A DNA stretch of 14,140 nt from Bacteroidales bacterium (GCA_021107975.1 JAIORT010000785.1:1-14140); one strand, 5' to 3'. Positions 6,807-14,140 are shown, numbered from the stretch's first letter. Made by a program: numbers and translations. Notes: generated from the letters alone by a model not told the origin.

Positions 6807-9800
6807 ATGATTAAAGTAAAAAAATTCGGATCCTTTGCAGGCGTATTTACACCTTCCATCCTGACAATTCTCGGTGTGATCATGTATTTGCGTTTGGGTT
6901 GGGTTGTTGGTCAGGCAGGACTAATCAGCGCCCTCGTAATAATTATTATAGCTCATATTATCTCCGTTTCAACAGGCTTAAGCATATCTTCTATTGCAAC
7001 TGATAAAAAGATAAAGGTAGGCGGTATTTATTATATTCTTTCGCGTAGTCTGGGCTTGCCTATTGGAGGCTCTATCGGTATTGCCTTACTTATCGGAACC
7101 GCTTTAAGCATTTCATTATACCTCGTTGGTTTTGCCGAAAGTTTTTTAAGTATCGAAGCCATTAGAACTTTTACAGGGCTGGAACAGGATGTAAACGGTT
7201 ACAGGATTATTAGTACGGTAGCTATCCTTATCCTGGTAATTCTGGCTTTTATCAGTACTTCACTGGCAATAAAAACACAATTTTATATACTGGGAGCTAT
7301 CGGATTGTCATTAATATCCATTTTTGTGGGTTTTTTCGTACACACCGAGTTTGCACCTGAATCTGTTATTATTCCATCCTTACAAAATGGGGTTTCGTTA
7401 GAAATAGTTTTTGCCGTATTTTTCCCGGCAGTAACAGGTTTTACTGCCGGTGTTGCTATGTCGGGTGACCTAAAAAACCCGAAAAAAGCAATACCATTAG
7501 GAACGATGTCTGCAATTGCCATCGGCTTTGTAGTGTATGTTGTCCTTGCCATTGGATTTGCGGTTTTTGTTAACAGGGATTTACTTGCAAACGATTATAA
7601 TTTTTTATTGAAAATAGCCTGGTTTTCACCTTTTGTAATTGCAGGTATTTGGGGAGCTACATTATCTTCGGCGCTTGGCGGGATTCTTGGCGGACCAAGG
7701 ATATTACAGGCGATATCAACAGACCGGATCACACCTAAAATATTTGCAAAAGGTTACGGGGGCAGTAATGAACCGCGAAATGCTCTTATACTTATTTTTA
7801 TTATTGCCGAAGCCGGAATTCTGATAGGTAATCTGAATATAATTGCAGGAATCGTTTCCATGTTCTTTCTCGCTTCTTACGGATTTATAAATTTGGCGTT
7901 TTTTCTTGAAAGCTGGGCAAGTACTGATTTTCGCCCATCATTTAAAGTGAACCGTTATATCGGTCTAACCGGTTTTATTGTTGCGTTTGGTGTGATGTTT
8001 AATCTCGATATGGTTTCGATGTTTGCAGCATTGATTATTATGTTGGGATTGTATTTTTTCTTAAAAAGAAAACAGTTAAAATCGGAGTATGGTGATGTAT
8101 GGCAAAGTGTTTATTCATCCTTGGTCAGATCAGCATTACTTAAAATGAACAAAAGTAATATTGAGCAGCGAAATTGGCGACCTAATATTGTTTTATTCAG
8201 CGGTGGCACTAAAAAAAGACCTCACCTGATCGATTTTGGAAAATGTATCGTTGGTAAACATGGTGTCTTGTCTAATTTCGATCTTATAGAGAATAAAAAT
8301 GCGAAGATCATATTACCAAAACATAAACAATCATTACCGGCTGAAGATACTGATCCGGGTATTTTTACAAGAAGGAAAACCGTTAAGGATATTTATGATG
8401 GAATTGAATCCATCTCGGGTGTTTACGGTTTTTCCGGCTTCGAACCCAATACCGTACTATTAGGCTGGACAAGGCAGACACATAATCCCGAACGTTTTGC
8501 AGAAATGCTGAATACCCTTTACGACCTTGACCTTAATGTATTATTATTAGATTATGATAAAAAAGCCGGTTTTGGTAATTTTAACCTTATTGACATCTGG
8601 TGGAAAGATATGAGCAACCAGGGAAATTTTGCTTTAACTTTATCAAAACTGTTGGTGTTTTCTAATGACTGGCAAAATGCTGATATCCGCTTAATAATCG
8701 TAAATTCAAGAAATGACCAAAGTGATAATATTCTGCGAAAAGCCGAACATCTGCTTGATTACATGCGCGTAAATGCTACTGTGAAAGTGATTAACAACCA
8801 GATAGAACAAAAGCCTTATTATGAAATAGTGTTGTCGGAATCACGAAATACTGACTTAGTTATTTCCGGTATTCCGGAAATAGAAAAAGGAAAAGAAGCA
8901 GAATTTGTAAATAAAACAAATAAACTGCTAAATAAAATCGGAACAGTATTATTAATTAAAGCATCCTCAAATTTTAAAAAATTGAATCTTGGAATTGATA
9001 CTGATCAATTAAAATATATATCTGAAAAAGTTGATCAGGTTGTAGGAAAGGACATAAAAATCCAAAAGGTTGAATATCCTGCAAAAGAAGAAGTAGCATC
9101 AGAGCTGACAGCGCTTTATGAATCTATTTTCGAAATAATAAATAATTTTCATCAGGAATACATTTTACCTGCATTAAAATTTAATATTAATAAGACTTTT
9201 GCTATTGAACAGAATATAAACGAAGCATTTAAAACGATTGAATCAAAATCCTTTTTATCTGCCGGCAAAAAAAAGCAAAAAGGACTGATCGCCTCCATAA
9301 AGACAAACCAATTAGTACGTATAATAAAAATACTTGAAGAATTTCAAAAAACAATAAATTCAAGCCAAAAAACAGAACTTGATAAGGGTTTAAGTTATCT
9401 TATTACGGAAATCGGGAATGCTATCCAAAACGTCCCCTTAAGAATAACAATAGCCATATTCAAATATAACCTGCTAAGTAATAATGAAGATAAGTTAAAG
9501 GCAAAATTTTTTAAAAGGTTCAAACGCATTATTCACTCAGAAAAAAGTTTAGAGGATGGGATTTCATATTCTATTAAATACAAAAAACTTATTAAAAGTT
9601 ATCTGCCGGAACGGGTTTACCAAAAACTTGATGAAACACTTGACAAATTCGGACAATACAGTATTTGGTATATTATCGAGTTTCAAAAACTTTTAAATTC
9701 ATTAAACAAATATTTTGATATTTTCGAGCAAAAGGAAATAACACCGGAGATAATTTTTGCCGGGAAAAAGGAAATTTCAGAAATCTTAAAAAAACTTAAT

Positions 9801-12011
9801 GAATTAAATGAAAAAGCTCAGGTGATACTTTATGAAAGTCTTTTGAACGAGATTTCTATTGTTATAACCGAGATTGGCAAACAAACGGAAAATGTGCCGG
9901 CAAATCCGGATATTAAAAAGCAAAAATCGGGGATGATTAAAAACCTATGCAAAAATATTTCTAATGTGCCGGAACGTTGGGCTTCGAACCGATTTTTGTT
10001 ATACAACGGCGCAATCATCGAAATCAAACTTTTTTTAATCAAATACAGACTTCAAAAAATAATTGATAAAACGCTTGCCGAAATCCAACAAACAGCAGAT
10101 GACAAGATAAACAGCAAATTAAGGAAGCTCGATACTTATATAAACAAATATATCAGGGAACTAAAAAATGATAAATCAGTTGAATTTGTGCTTCCTGATA
10201 ACGAATTACAATTAGATGAAAAAAATGATTTTAAATTATCTTTGAATAAGATCACAGATAAAGCGAATAGAAATATTAAAGCTATTGTGAATAAACTTCC
10301 TGAAACTACCGAATTTTTAAGCGCCGGTTCATTAAATGAAGTTACCAATATTATATTCGAAGAGGTAAATACTGTCAGTATTTCCACTTATCAGCTTGTT
10401 GATTATTATGTTCAGAGTAATTTGCTTGAACCTTTGCTGAGTATTACAGAAACGTTGCCTGCTGATATTCATGAAGCAACCTCAAAAATAAAGGACACAG
10501 TCCGGCTTATTAGCTTAGGAAGTATTAAGACAGAATTGTTGAGTACCGATGATGAAGTTTTATATGATCTCGACAGCCCGGAAAGTTACCGCGACAGGAG
10601 CGATTTTGTTTTATTTGCTGAAGAACAACTCAAAATAATACGAAAGATCGTTAATCATATAAAAGAAATTATCGAAAGTGTTCAGCAAGAACTTAATGAA
10701 CATATCACACTTACATCCGATGAATTATCAATTTACCGCTTGCTGAAAACACCGGATAAATACAAACAATATGTAATAAAGAGAGAAGCACAGAGAAAAA
10801 TGTCAGTAATCAGGAAAAGAATGAGCGGTATAAAACATATTATTCAAAAACAAAAAGCAAACTTATGGTATAAACAAAGTGATGCCTTTTTGTTTGCTAA
10901 AAAGATTAGTGAAGGAGAACAGGAAAAATTATCTATTATTGATTCTTTGTTAAATTTAAAGGAAAGTGTTTCTCCCAAATTGGAAGTGCTGAATAAAATT
11001 CCTTTTTATTACCGGCAACTGTTTTTACATAAATACAATTACCAATCCGAATTCTGGTTTAACCGACAAAAAGAACTAAAAGAGGTGGAGAAAGCCATAT
11101 CGCGATACTCCGGTGGCTATTCAGGAGCAATACTTATTAAAGGGGAACGAAAATCGGGGAAAACATTTTTCACAAATTATATTGCATCCACATTATATAT
11201 CAACCGTCATGTTTACACCATAACACCTCCTTCAGCCGGTTCGGTTGATAATGATGTGTTTGTTAAAACATTGCGGGATGTTACCCGGTTAAGAGGTTCT
11301 TATAACAATATTTTTTCAAGGTTACCCGAAAACTCCATGATCATTATTGACGATTTGGAATTATGGTGGGAAAAATCGGAGAATGGCACCGCAGTAATAA
11401 ATCTGATTATTGAATTGATCCGAAAATACGGACACAAATGTTTATTCCTGATTACTGTCAATAATGAAAGTTATCCTATAATAAATCAAATGACCGTAAT
11501 TGAATCGTATTTTCTGTCTGTTATTGATCTGTTGCCTTTTAATGCACTTGGATTGCAAGAAGTTATTATGTTCAGGCATAAGTTAAGCGGGCTTGATTTA
11601 AGAATAGCAAATAAGCAAACCTCCAAACTGAACAACACAGAACTTGCTAAACTTTTCGCTAAATATTTCAATTATTCTAAAGGTAACGTTGGATTAGCTT
11701 TGTCAGCCTGGGTAGCGAATATTACGGATGTAAAAGAACGGACAATCTTAATAAAGCATCCTCAAATACCCGACGTTTCTGTTTTGGACAATCTCAGCCC
11801 TGATATTTTAGTTTATTTATTGCAATTTATTTTACATAAACGTCTTGATATTCAAAAATTACAACGTATTACATTAGATCAGGAAGAGGACGTATGTAAT
11901 AATATTCTGTTTCTAAAACGCGCAGGACTGATCAATGAAATTGCAGATCATATTTTTGAACTGAATAAATACTTATTTATACATGTTAAGAATATTATAT
12001 CATGGAAATAA
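6807..12011 (+). CDS. SLC12-type cation-chloride cotransporter fused to a helical region and AAA+/STAND-like ATPase
   Basis: This 1734-residue fusion is far larger than typical bacterial APC or CCC permeases. Residues 1-425 are the transporter, with TM1 SILTILGVIMYLRLGWVVGQ, then GGIYYILSRSLG, LYLVGFAES, FFPAVTGFTAG...SGDLKNPKKAIP and ATLSSALGG, all close to animal NKCC/KCC proteins. Residues 425-725 are the SLC12 cytosolic domain (WRPNIVLFSG, VLLGWTRQTHNPERF, ADIRLIIV, TDLVISGIP). Residues 735-1425 are predicted helical, charged and unassigned, with a repeated TEIG...NVP segment. Residues 1430-1655 are a P-loop ATPase: Walker A GERKSGKT (1446-1453), Walker B SMIIIDDLE (D1515/D1516) and a sensor-1-like LITVNNE. 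The sensor-2 position reads GNVG, without arginine. Residues 1660-1734 resemble a winged helix. The stop overlaps the MscS gene. Coupled ion uptake with ATP-dependent regulation is inferred; substrate ions are unproven. Confidence 0.93.
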   Translation: MIKVKKFGSFAGVFTPSILTILGVIMYLRLGWVVGQAGLISALVIIIIAHIISVSTGLSISSIATDKKIKVGGIYYILSRSLGLPIGGSIGIALLIGTALSISLYLVGFAESFLSIEAIRTFTGLEQDVNGYRIISTVAILILVILAFISTSLAIKTQFYILGAIGLSLISIFVGFFVHTEFAPESVIIPSLQNGVSLEIVFAVFFPAVTGFTAGVAMSGDLKNPKKAIPLGTMSAIAIGFVVYVVLAIGFAVFVNRDLLANDYNFLLKIAWFSPFVIAGIWGATLSSALGGILGGPRILQAISTDRITPKIFAKGYGGSNEPRNALILIFIIAEAGILIGNLNIIAGIVSMFFLASYGFINLAFFLESWASTDFRPSFKVNRYIGLTGFIVAFGVMFNLDMVSMFAALIIMLGLYFFLKRKQLKSEYGDVWQSVYSSLVRSALLKMNKSNIEQRNWRPNIVLFSGGTKKRPHLIDFGKCIVGKHGVLSNFDLIENKNAKIILPKHKQSLPAEDTDPGIFTRRKTVKDIYDGIESISGVYGFSGFEPNTVLLGWTRQTHNPERFAEMLNTLYDLDLNVLLLDYDKKAGFGNFNLIDIWWKDMSNQGNFALTLSKLLVFSNDWQNADIRLIIVNSRNDQSDNILRKAEHLLDYMRVNATVKVINNQIEQKPYYEIVLSESRNTDLVISGIPEIEKGKEAEFVNKTNKLLNKIGTVLLIKASSNFKKLNLGIDTDQLKYISEKVDQVVGKDIKIQKVEYPAKEEVASELTALYESIFEIINNFHQEYILPALKFNINKTFAIEQNINEAFKTIESKSFLSAGKKKQKGLIASIKTNQLVRIIKILEEFQKTINSSQKTELDKGLSYLITEIGNAIQNVPLRITIAIFKYNLLSNNEDKLKAKFFKRFKRIIHSEKSLEDGISYSIKYKKLIKSYLPERVYQKLDETLDKFGQYSIWYIIEFQKLLNSLNKYFDIFEQKEITPEIIFAGKKEISEILKKLNELNEKAQVILYESLLNEISIVITEIGKQTENVPANPDIKKQKSGMIKNLCKNISNVPERWASNRFLLYNGAIIEIKLFLIKYRLQKIIDKTLAEIQQTADDKINSKLRKLDTYINKYIRELKNDKSVEFVLPDNELQLDEKNDFKLSLNKITDKANRNIKAIVNKLPETTEFLSAGSLNEVTNIIFEEVNTVSISTYQLVDYYVQSNLLEPLLSITETLPADIHEATSKIKDTVRLISLGSIKTELLSTDDEVLYDLDSPESYRDRSDFVLFAEEQLKIIRKIVNHIKEIIESVQQELNEHITLTSDELSIYRLLKTPDKYKQYVIKREAQRKMSVIRKRMSGIKHIIQKQKANLWYKQSDAFLFAKKISEGEQEKLSIIDSLLNLKESVSPKLEVLNKIPFYYRQLFLHKYNYQSEFWFNRQKELKEVEKAISRYSGGYSGAILIKGERKSGKTFFTNYIASTLYINRHVYTITPPSAGSVDNDVFVKTLRDVTRLRGSYNNIFSRLPENSMIIIDDLELWWEKSENGTAVINLIIELIRKYGHKCLFLITVNNESYPIINQMTVIESYFLSVIDLLPFNALGLQEVIMFRHKLSGLDLRIANKQTSKLNNTELAKLFAKYFNYSKGNVGLALSAWVANITDVKERTILIKHPQIPDVSVLDNLSPDILVYLLQFILHKRLDIQKLQRITLDQEEDVCNNILFLKRAGLINEIADHIFELNKYLFIHVKNIISWK

Positions 12012-12736
12012 TTGATTCGGACTGGTCAAATATATTTATCAGGTTTATAATATGGGGAATCTTATTGTTCCTGTTCTTCCGTATGATCCAATATGTATTG
12101 TCTTTGATTTTTTTTAAAAAGAAAATTAAGAGGCAAATTCGCAGAATATTACTTATTGCCGAAATTTCAGGCTGGTTATTATTCCTTTCATGGTTTACCT
12201 TTTTATTTTCAGAAGCGAAACAACTCTTTGTTTTTGTTGTACTCGGTGTTTTGCTTATGTTGATTTTCTGGATATCCCGTTATTGGATAAAGCATCTTAT
12301 TGCAGGAGTAATATTCAGGAGTTCTACGCGGTTTGCGGAAGGAGATATTTTGCATTTCGGTGAAATAACAGGGACTATTAAAAAATTTCGCAACTATACG
12401 ATTGAATTGGAAACGCATTATGGTCAAACCATATTTGTGCCTTACAGTAAAATTGTAGATTCGGAAAATATAAAAAGTGAAAGCAAAGCTCAAACATCCG
12501 GTCATACTTTTGAATTTGAGACTGATAAAAGCCATGGCTTATCAGAAACCATGCAACAAATAAAAACATCAATTTTAGCGTTACCCTGGATATCGGTTCA
12601 CAAAATGCCGGTTATAAACCTTATCGGGCAAACAGAAACAACTTATGTGTATGAGGTTACAGTTTATGCAATTGATAAATCCTATACAGGCAAGATAGAA
12701 AAACAGATTAGAAGTAAATTCACATCTGAAAATTGA
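12002..12736 (+). CDS. MscS-family mechanosensitive channel
   Basis: This 244-residue small-conductance mechanosensitive channel has three transmembrane segments (about residues 10-37, 48-69 and 74-105). The pore-lining TM3 leads into IKHLIAGVIF. The conserved MscS beta domain follows (RFAEGDILHFGEITGTIKKF, then YGQTIFVPYSKI, residues 110-151), and the C-terminal alpha/beta domain reaches residue 244. Channels of this family open under membrane tension and release ions during hypo-osmotic shock. ATG at 12002 lies inside the last codons of the cotransporter fusion (10-nt overlap), which implies translational coupling and matched expression. The context suggests it works against, or in balance with, the upstream cotransporter. 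Weak points are a poor Gly/Ala pattern in TM3 compared with E. coli MscS, and no direct evidence of gating. Confidence 0.93.
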   Translation: MEIIDSDWSNIFIRFIIWGILLFLFFRMIQYVLSLIFFKKKIKRQIRRILLIAEISGWLLFLSWFTFLFSEAKQLFVFVVLGVLLMLIFWISRYWIKHLIAGVIFRSSTRFAEGDILHFGEITGTIKKFRNYTIELETHYGQTIFVPYSKIVDSENIKSESKAQTSGHTFEFETDKSHGLSETMQQIKTSILALPWISVHKMPVINLIGQTETTYVYEVTVYAIDKSYTGKIEKQIRSKFTSEN

Positions 12737-12749
12737 TAAAGTATTTTTT

Positions 12750-13232
12750 TTAATTTAATTCCTTTTTCATTGTTACTGAAGTTCCTGTGTTTGCAATTAT
12801 TTCAAATCCTGACCTTTCATACAAGTTCTTAGCTTTATTTAGTTCGTCAACACTTAATGAAATGGCTTTAATTTTTTTCTTAGCATAACGATTGGATATT
12901 TCTTCAATCAGTCTGGTTCCAATCCCCTTATTCCTAAAACTCTTTTTAATTGCCATGCAAACCTCAGGAGTTTCTCTGTCAACAAAACCAAATCCAATCT
13001 TTGGTGGCTGAAACGATCTGCCCCATATAGCGCCAATTAATTCATTGTTAAATTCAGCAACAATAGCAAGGTCGTTAGGCAATTGTCCCCAATTGTCAAT
13101 ATAATTCGAGATTTCGGGTTTGTCTAAAATTGACAAAGGAAACGGAGGCTGTCCTTCAGGTACAAATAATGCTTCATAGAGCATTTCTTTTAAAAATTTG
13201 ATTTCTCTACTGTCAATTTCTCTATAGTTCAT
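12750..13232 (-). CDS. GNAT-family N-acetyltransferase
   Basis: This GNAT protein of about 160 residues transfers acetyl from acetyl-CoA to an amine. It shows the usual order: N-terminal helices, AIVAEFNNELIGAIWGR (beta strands 2-3), and PEVCMAIKKSFRNKGIGTRLI, containing the acetyl-CoA pyrophosphate loop R-x-x-G-x-G (R100 to G105 from the ATG). It ends with ISLSVDELNKAKNLYERSGF, the motif B and strand 5 region typical of RimI-like members. The acceptor (protein, small molecule or antibiotic) cannot be told. I chose ATG at 13232 (MNYREIDS); the longer TTG start at 13250 adds only six residues. It converges on the MscS gene with 13 nt between the stops. A repeat with a -7 box lies just upstream, so expression probably starts within that repeat. 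Confidence 0.9.
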   Translation of the reverse strand: MNYREIDSREIKFLKEMLYEALFVPEGQPPFPLSILDKPEISNYIDNWGQLPNDLAIVAEFNNELIGAIWGRSFQPPKIGFGFVDRETPEVCMAIKKSFRNKGIGTRLIEEISNRYAKKKIKAISLSVDELNKAKNLYERSGFEIIANTGTSVTMKKELN

Positions 13233-13262
13233 AGTTTTGTTTAATTCCAAATAACGTAACAG

Positions 13263-13278
13263 TCCCGAAACTTCGGGA
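13263..13278. repeat. Small inverted repeat inside repeat copy 1
   Basis: TCCCGAAACTTCGGGA is a near-perfect palindrome able to form a six-base-pair hairpin with a four-base loop. Copy 2 has only TATTTTA at this place. On the minus strand it would sit in the 5' leader of the GNAT mRNA if transcription starts at the adjacent -7 box. Confidence 0.7.
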
Positions 13279-13287
13279 AGCGAAATT

Positions 13288-13295
13288 CAAAAATA
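13288..13295 (-). promoter_or_regulatory. -7 box in repeat copy 1, reading toward the GNAT gene
   Basis: On the minus strand this reads TATTTTTG, an exact TAnnTTTG match, placed about 56 nt before the GNAT ATG. It is conserved in copy 2. No clear TTTG is found at the -33 position. Confidence 0.4.
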
Positions 13296-13398
13296 GTGGA
13301 AAAAGTTAGAATGTTTGGGGAAAAATAAAATTGTAATTCCGGGTTGACAAGTGTGGACTCCGAAAACAGAAAGGGTTTTAAAATTTTAAACAGGGTTT

Positions 13399-13436
13399 CC
13401 TCCCCCTTAATCCCCCTCAATGAGGGGGAGAGGAGA
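13399..13436. repeat. GC-rich inverted repeat downstream of the DUF5684-like gene
   Basis: CCCCCTC (13412-13418) and GAGGGGG (13422-13428) form a seven-base-pair stem with loop AAT. Flanking C-rich (CCTCCCCC, 13399-13406) and G-rich tracts allow alternative pairing. It stands out sharply from the AT-rich surroundings. It lies 68 nt past the stop of the minus-strand gene but lacks a T-run in that direction, so it is not a standard terminator. It may belong to the dispersed C/G-rich palindromes seen in many Bacteroidota intergenic regions. The rest of 13378-13496 shows nothing recognisable. Confidence 0.55.
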
Positions 13437-13496
13437 TTATTCGTCTGTTAATGATTAGCTGTTACAAAGGCAGTCAGGAATTTTTTATAGGTTGGT

Positions 13497-13838
13497 TTAA
13501 TTTTCACCTGCCGGTCCATTGTAATTAGCATCTCCAAATCCAAGTATTGGATAAAAGATAATAGGTAATAAAATTAAACCTACTGTAAAACCTTCACTTT
13601 TTCCAAAACTCTTTGATAATAAATTTATCATCCATACTGCAAATATTATGTTTGCAACAGGAATTATGAGAAGTAATAACCACCACCAGGGTTTGCCAAT
13701 TATTTCCAATAAAACAATTGTGTTGTAGATTGGGATAATACAAGCCCAGCCTGGCTTTCCCGCTTTAGTGTAAATTTTCCATTGAGCTACAATTAATAGT
13801 ACAATAATTGCAAAATAGATAATAAATAGTGCGTACAT
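13497..13838 (-). CDS. DUF5684-like small membrane protein
   Basis: This hydrophobic protein of about 113 residues has three or four membrane segments. The second block, KAGKPGWACIIPIYN, followed by a helix with GKPWWWLLLL and then the FGKSEGFTVGLILLP block near the C-terminus, matches the DUF5684 family. Related sequences are sometimes annotated as signal peptidase I-like, but no catalytic Ser/Lys pair is visible here. The function is unknown. I chose ATG at 13838 (MYALFIIYFA) because it is preceded by the A-rich TTAAAATTTAAAACT leader typical of Bacteroidota starts and opens directly with a membrane helix. The longer open frame from TTG at 13928 adds a polar N-terminus unlike the family. 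A repeat copy lies about 190 nt upstream. Confidence 0.85.
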   Translation of the reverse strand: MYALFIIYFAIIVLLIVAQWKIYTKAGKPGWACIIPIYNTIVLLEIIGKPWWWLLLLIIPVANIIFAVWMINLLSKSFGKSEGFTVGLILLPIIFYPILGFGDANYNGPAGEN

Positions 13839-14026
13839 AGTTTTAAATTTTAATTTCTCTACTCGTAAGGCTTTTCGGTTGCGCCCCGTTTTTTTGAGTG
13901 GTGTCTGGTCTCCACTTTGTTTTATCAATAATAGTCATTTTTGTCAGTAAAGAACTGTTTAATTTTAATTCGCGGGTTCTCTTGTTTGTCGTTTCATTGG
14001 ATTTGGTTTTTTAAACTTACCCATAT

Positions 14027-14140
14027 CGTAACAGTATTTTAAGCGAAATTCAAAAATAGGTAAAAAAGTTAGAATATTTGGGAAAAACTAAAATTATAAT
14101 TTCGGATTGACAAGCGTGGACGCCGAAAACAAAAAGGGTT
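14027..14140 (-). repeat. Direct repeat, copy 2 (cut by window end)
   Basis: This is the second copy of the repeat at 13255-13377, in the same orientation and 763-772 nt away. It includes the conserved start CGTAACAG and the 99-nt core, and runs to the last base of the window, so its far boundary is unknown. It stands upstream of the DUF5684-like gene as copy 1 stands upstream of the GNAT gene, giving a repeat-gene-repeat-gene order on the minus strand. The 188-nt stretch between this copy and the gene start (13839-14026) contains only two very short open frames and nothing I recognise. Confidence 0.82.
14051..14058 (-). promoter_or_regulatory. -7 box in repeat copy 2, reading toward the DUF5684-like gene
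   Basis: On the minus strand this reads TATTTTTG, an exact TAnnTTTG match at the position equivalent to 13288-13295 in copy 1. Transcription would begin near 14045, giving a leader of about 200 nt before the ATG at 13838. Confidence 0.35.

Larger units (their letters stand above)
13255..13377 (-). repeat. Direct repeat, copy 1, with embedded promoter box
   Basis: Positions 13279-13377 align without gaps to 14042-14140 (offset 763) with about 12 differences in 99 nt counted by eye. The outer part, CGTAACAG (13255-13262), matches 14027-14034. Between them copy 1 carries a hairpin that copy 2 lacks. It lies 23 nt upstream of the GNAT start codon. Both copies have the same orientation relative to the gene that follows them on the minus strand. 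Confidence 0.85.

Noticed and set aside
7283..7552. An 89-codon minus-strand open frame inside the cotransporter
   Set aside because: It is antisense to conserved transporter helices (TM5 to TM7) and has no family features; the same applies to the minus-strand frames at 9830-10042 and 10136-10387.
12209..12535. A 108-codon open frame on the minus strand inside the MscS gene
   Set aside because: It is wholly antisense to a clear MscS family protein and gives no recognisable motif; its openness follows from the base composition of the sense gene.
13399..13436. Rho-independent terminator for the DUF5684-like gene
   Set aside because: The stem is strong, but no T-run follows it in the minus-strand direction, so it is listed as an inverted repeat only.
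13255..14140. Classical integron attC sites
   Set aside because: The ends do not match the RYYYAAC / GTTRRRY core boxes (the nearest are ACGTAAC and its reverse), and no integrase is in the window. The cassette idea is kept only as a possibility.

Overview
The window looks like a chromosomal segment of an AT-rich member of the Bacteroidota, probably a Bacteroidales-type or environmental lineage. Four things point there: Bacteroidota-type -7 promoter boxes (TAnnTTTG), a secreted protein ending in a paired dockerin-like module with a terminal QVP, a LytTR response regulator, and a TMTC-like membrane protein with TPRs. This placement rests on family and motif recognition, not on a database search.

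Layout. Positions 1-39 are the 3' end of a tRNA. A small two-helix zinc-ribbon membrane protein follows (49-369). Next come two exported proteins: a short G-W-W type beta-solenoid-like protein (483-1217) with a clear intrinsic terminator, and a 407-residue dockerin-tailed protein (1394-2617). A LytTR response regulator (2624-3361) starts 6 nt after the dockerin protein. Two polytopic GT-C-like proteins are divergently transcribed: an ArnT/PMT-like glycosyltransferase on the minus strand (3397-5019) and a TMTC-like protein on the plus strand (5079-6443). The TPR tail of the latter lies in another frame (6350-6739), apparently because of a net 19-nt deletion.

The most striking locus is 6807-12736. 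A 1734-residue protein joins a complete SLC12-type cation-chloride cotransporter and its cytosolic domain to about 690 residues of helical sequence and a C-terminal AAA+/STAND-like P-loop ATPase with a winged helix. Its stop overlaps by 10 nt the start of an MscS-type mechanosensitive channel. Ion uptake, an ATPase module and an ion-release valve thus share one transcript, which I infer to be an osmotic or cell-volume control unit. I do not know a described system with this architecture.

The right end (12737-14140) is a minus-strand, cassette-like region: a GNAT acetyltransferase and a small DUF5684-like membrane protein. Each is preceded by a copy of a 114-123-nt direct repeat whose 99-nt core differs at about 12 positions and carries a conserved TATTTTTG box pointing into the gene. 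The second copy runs off the window, so the array may continue.
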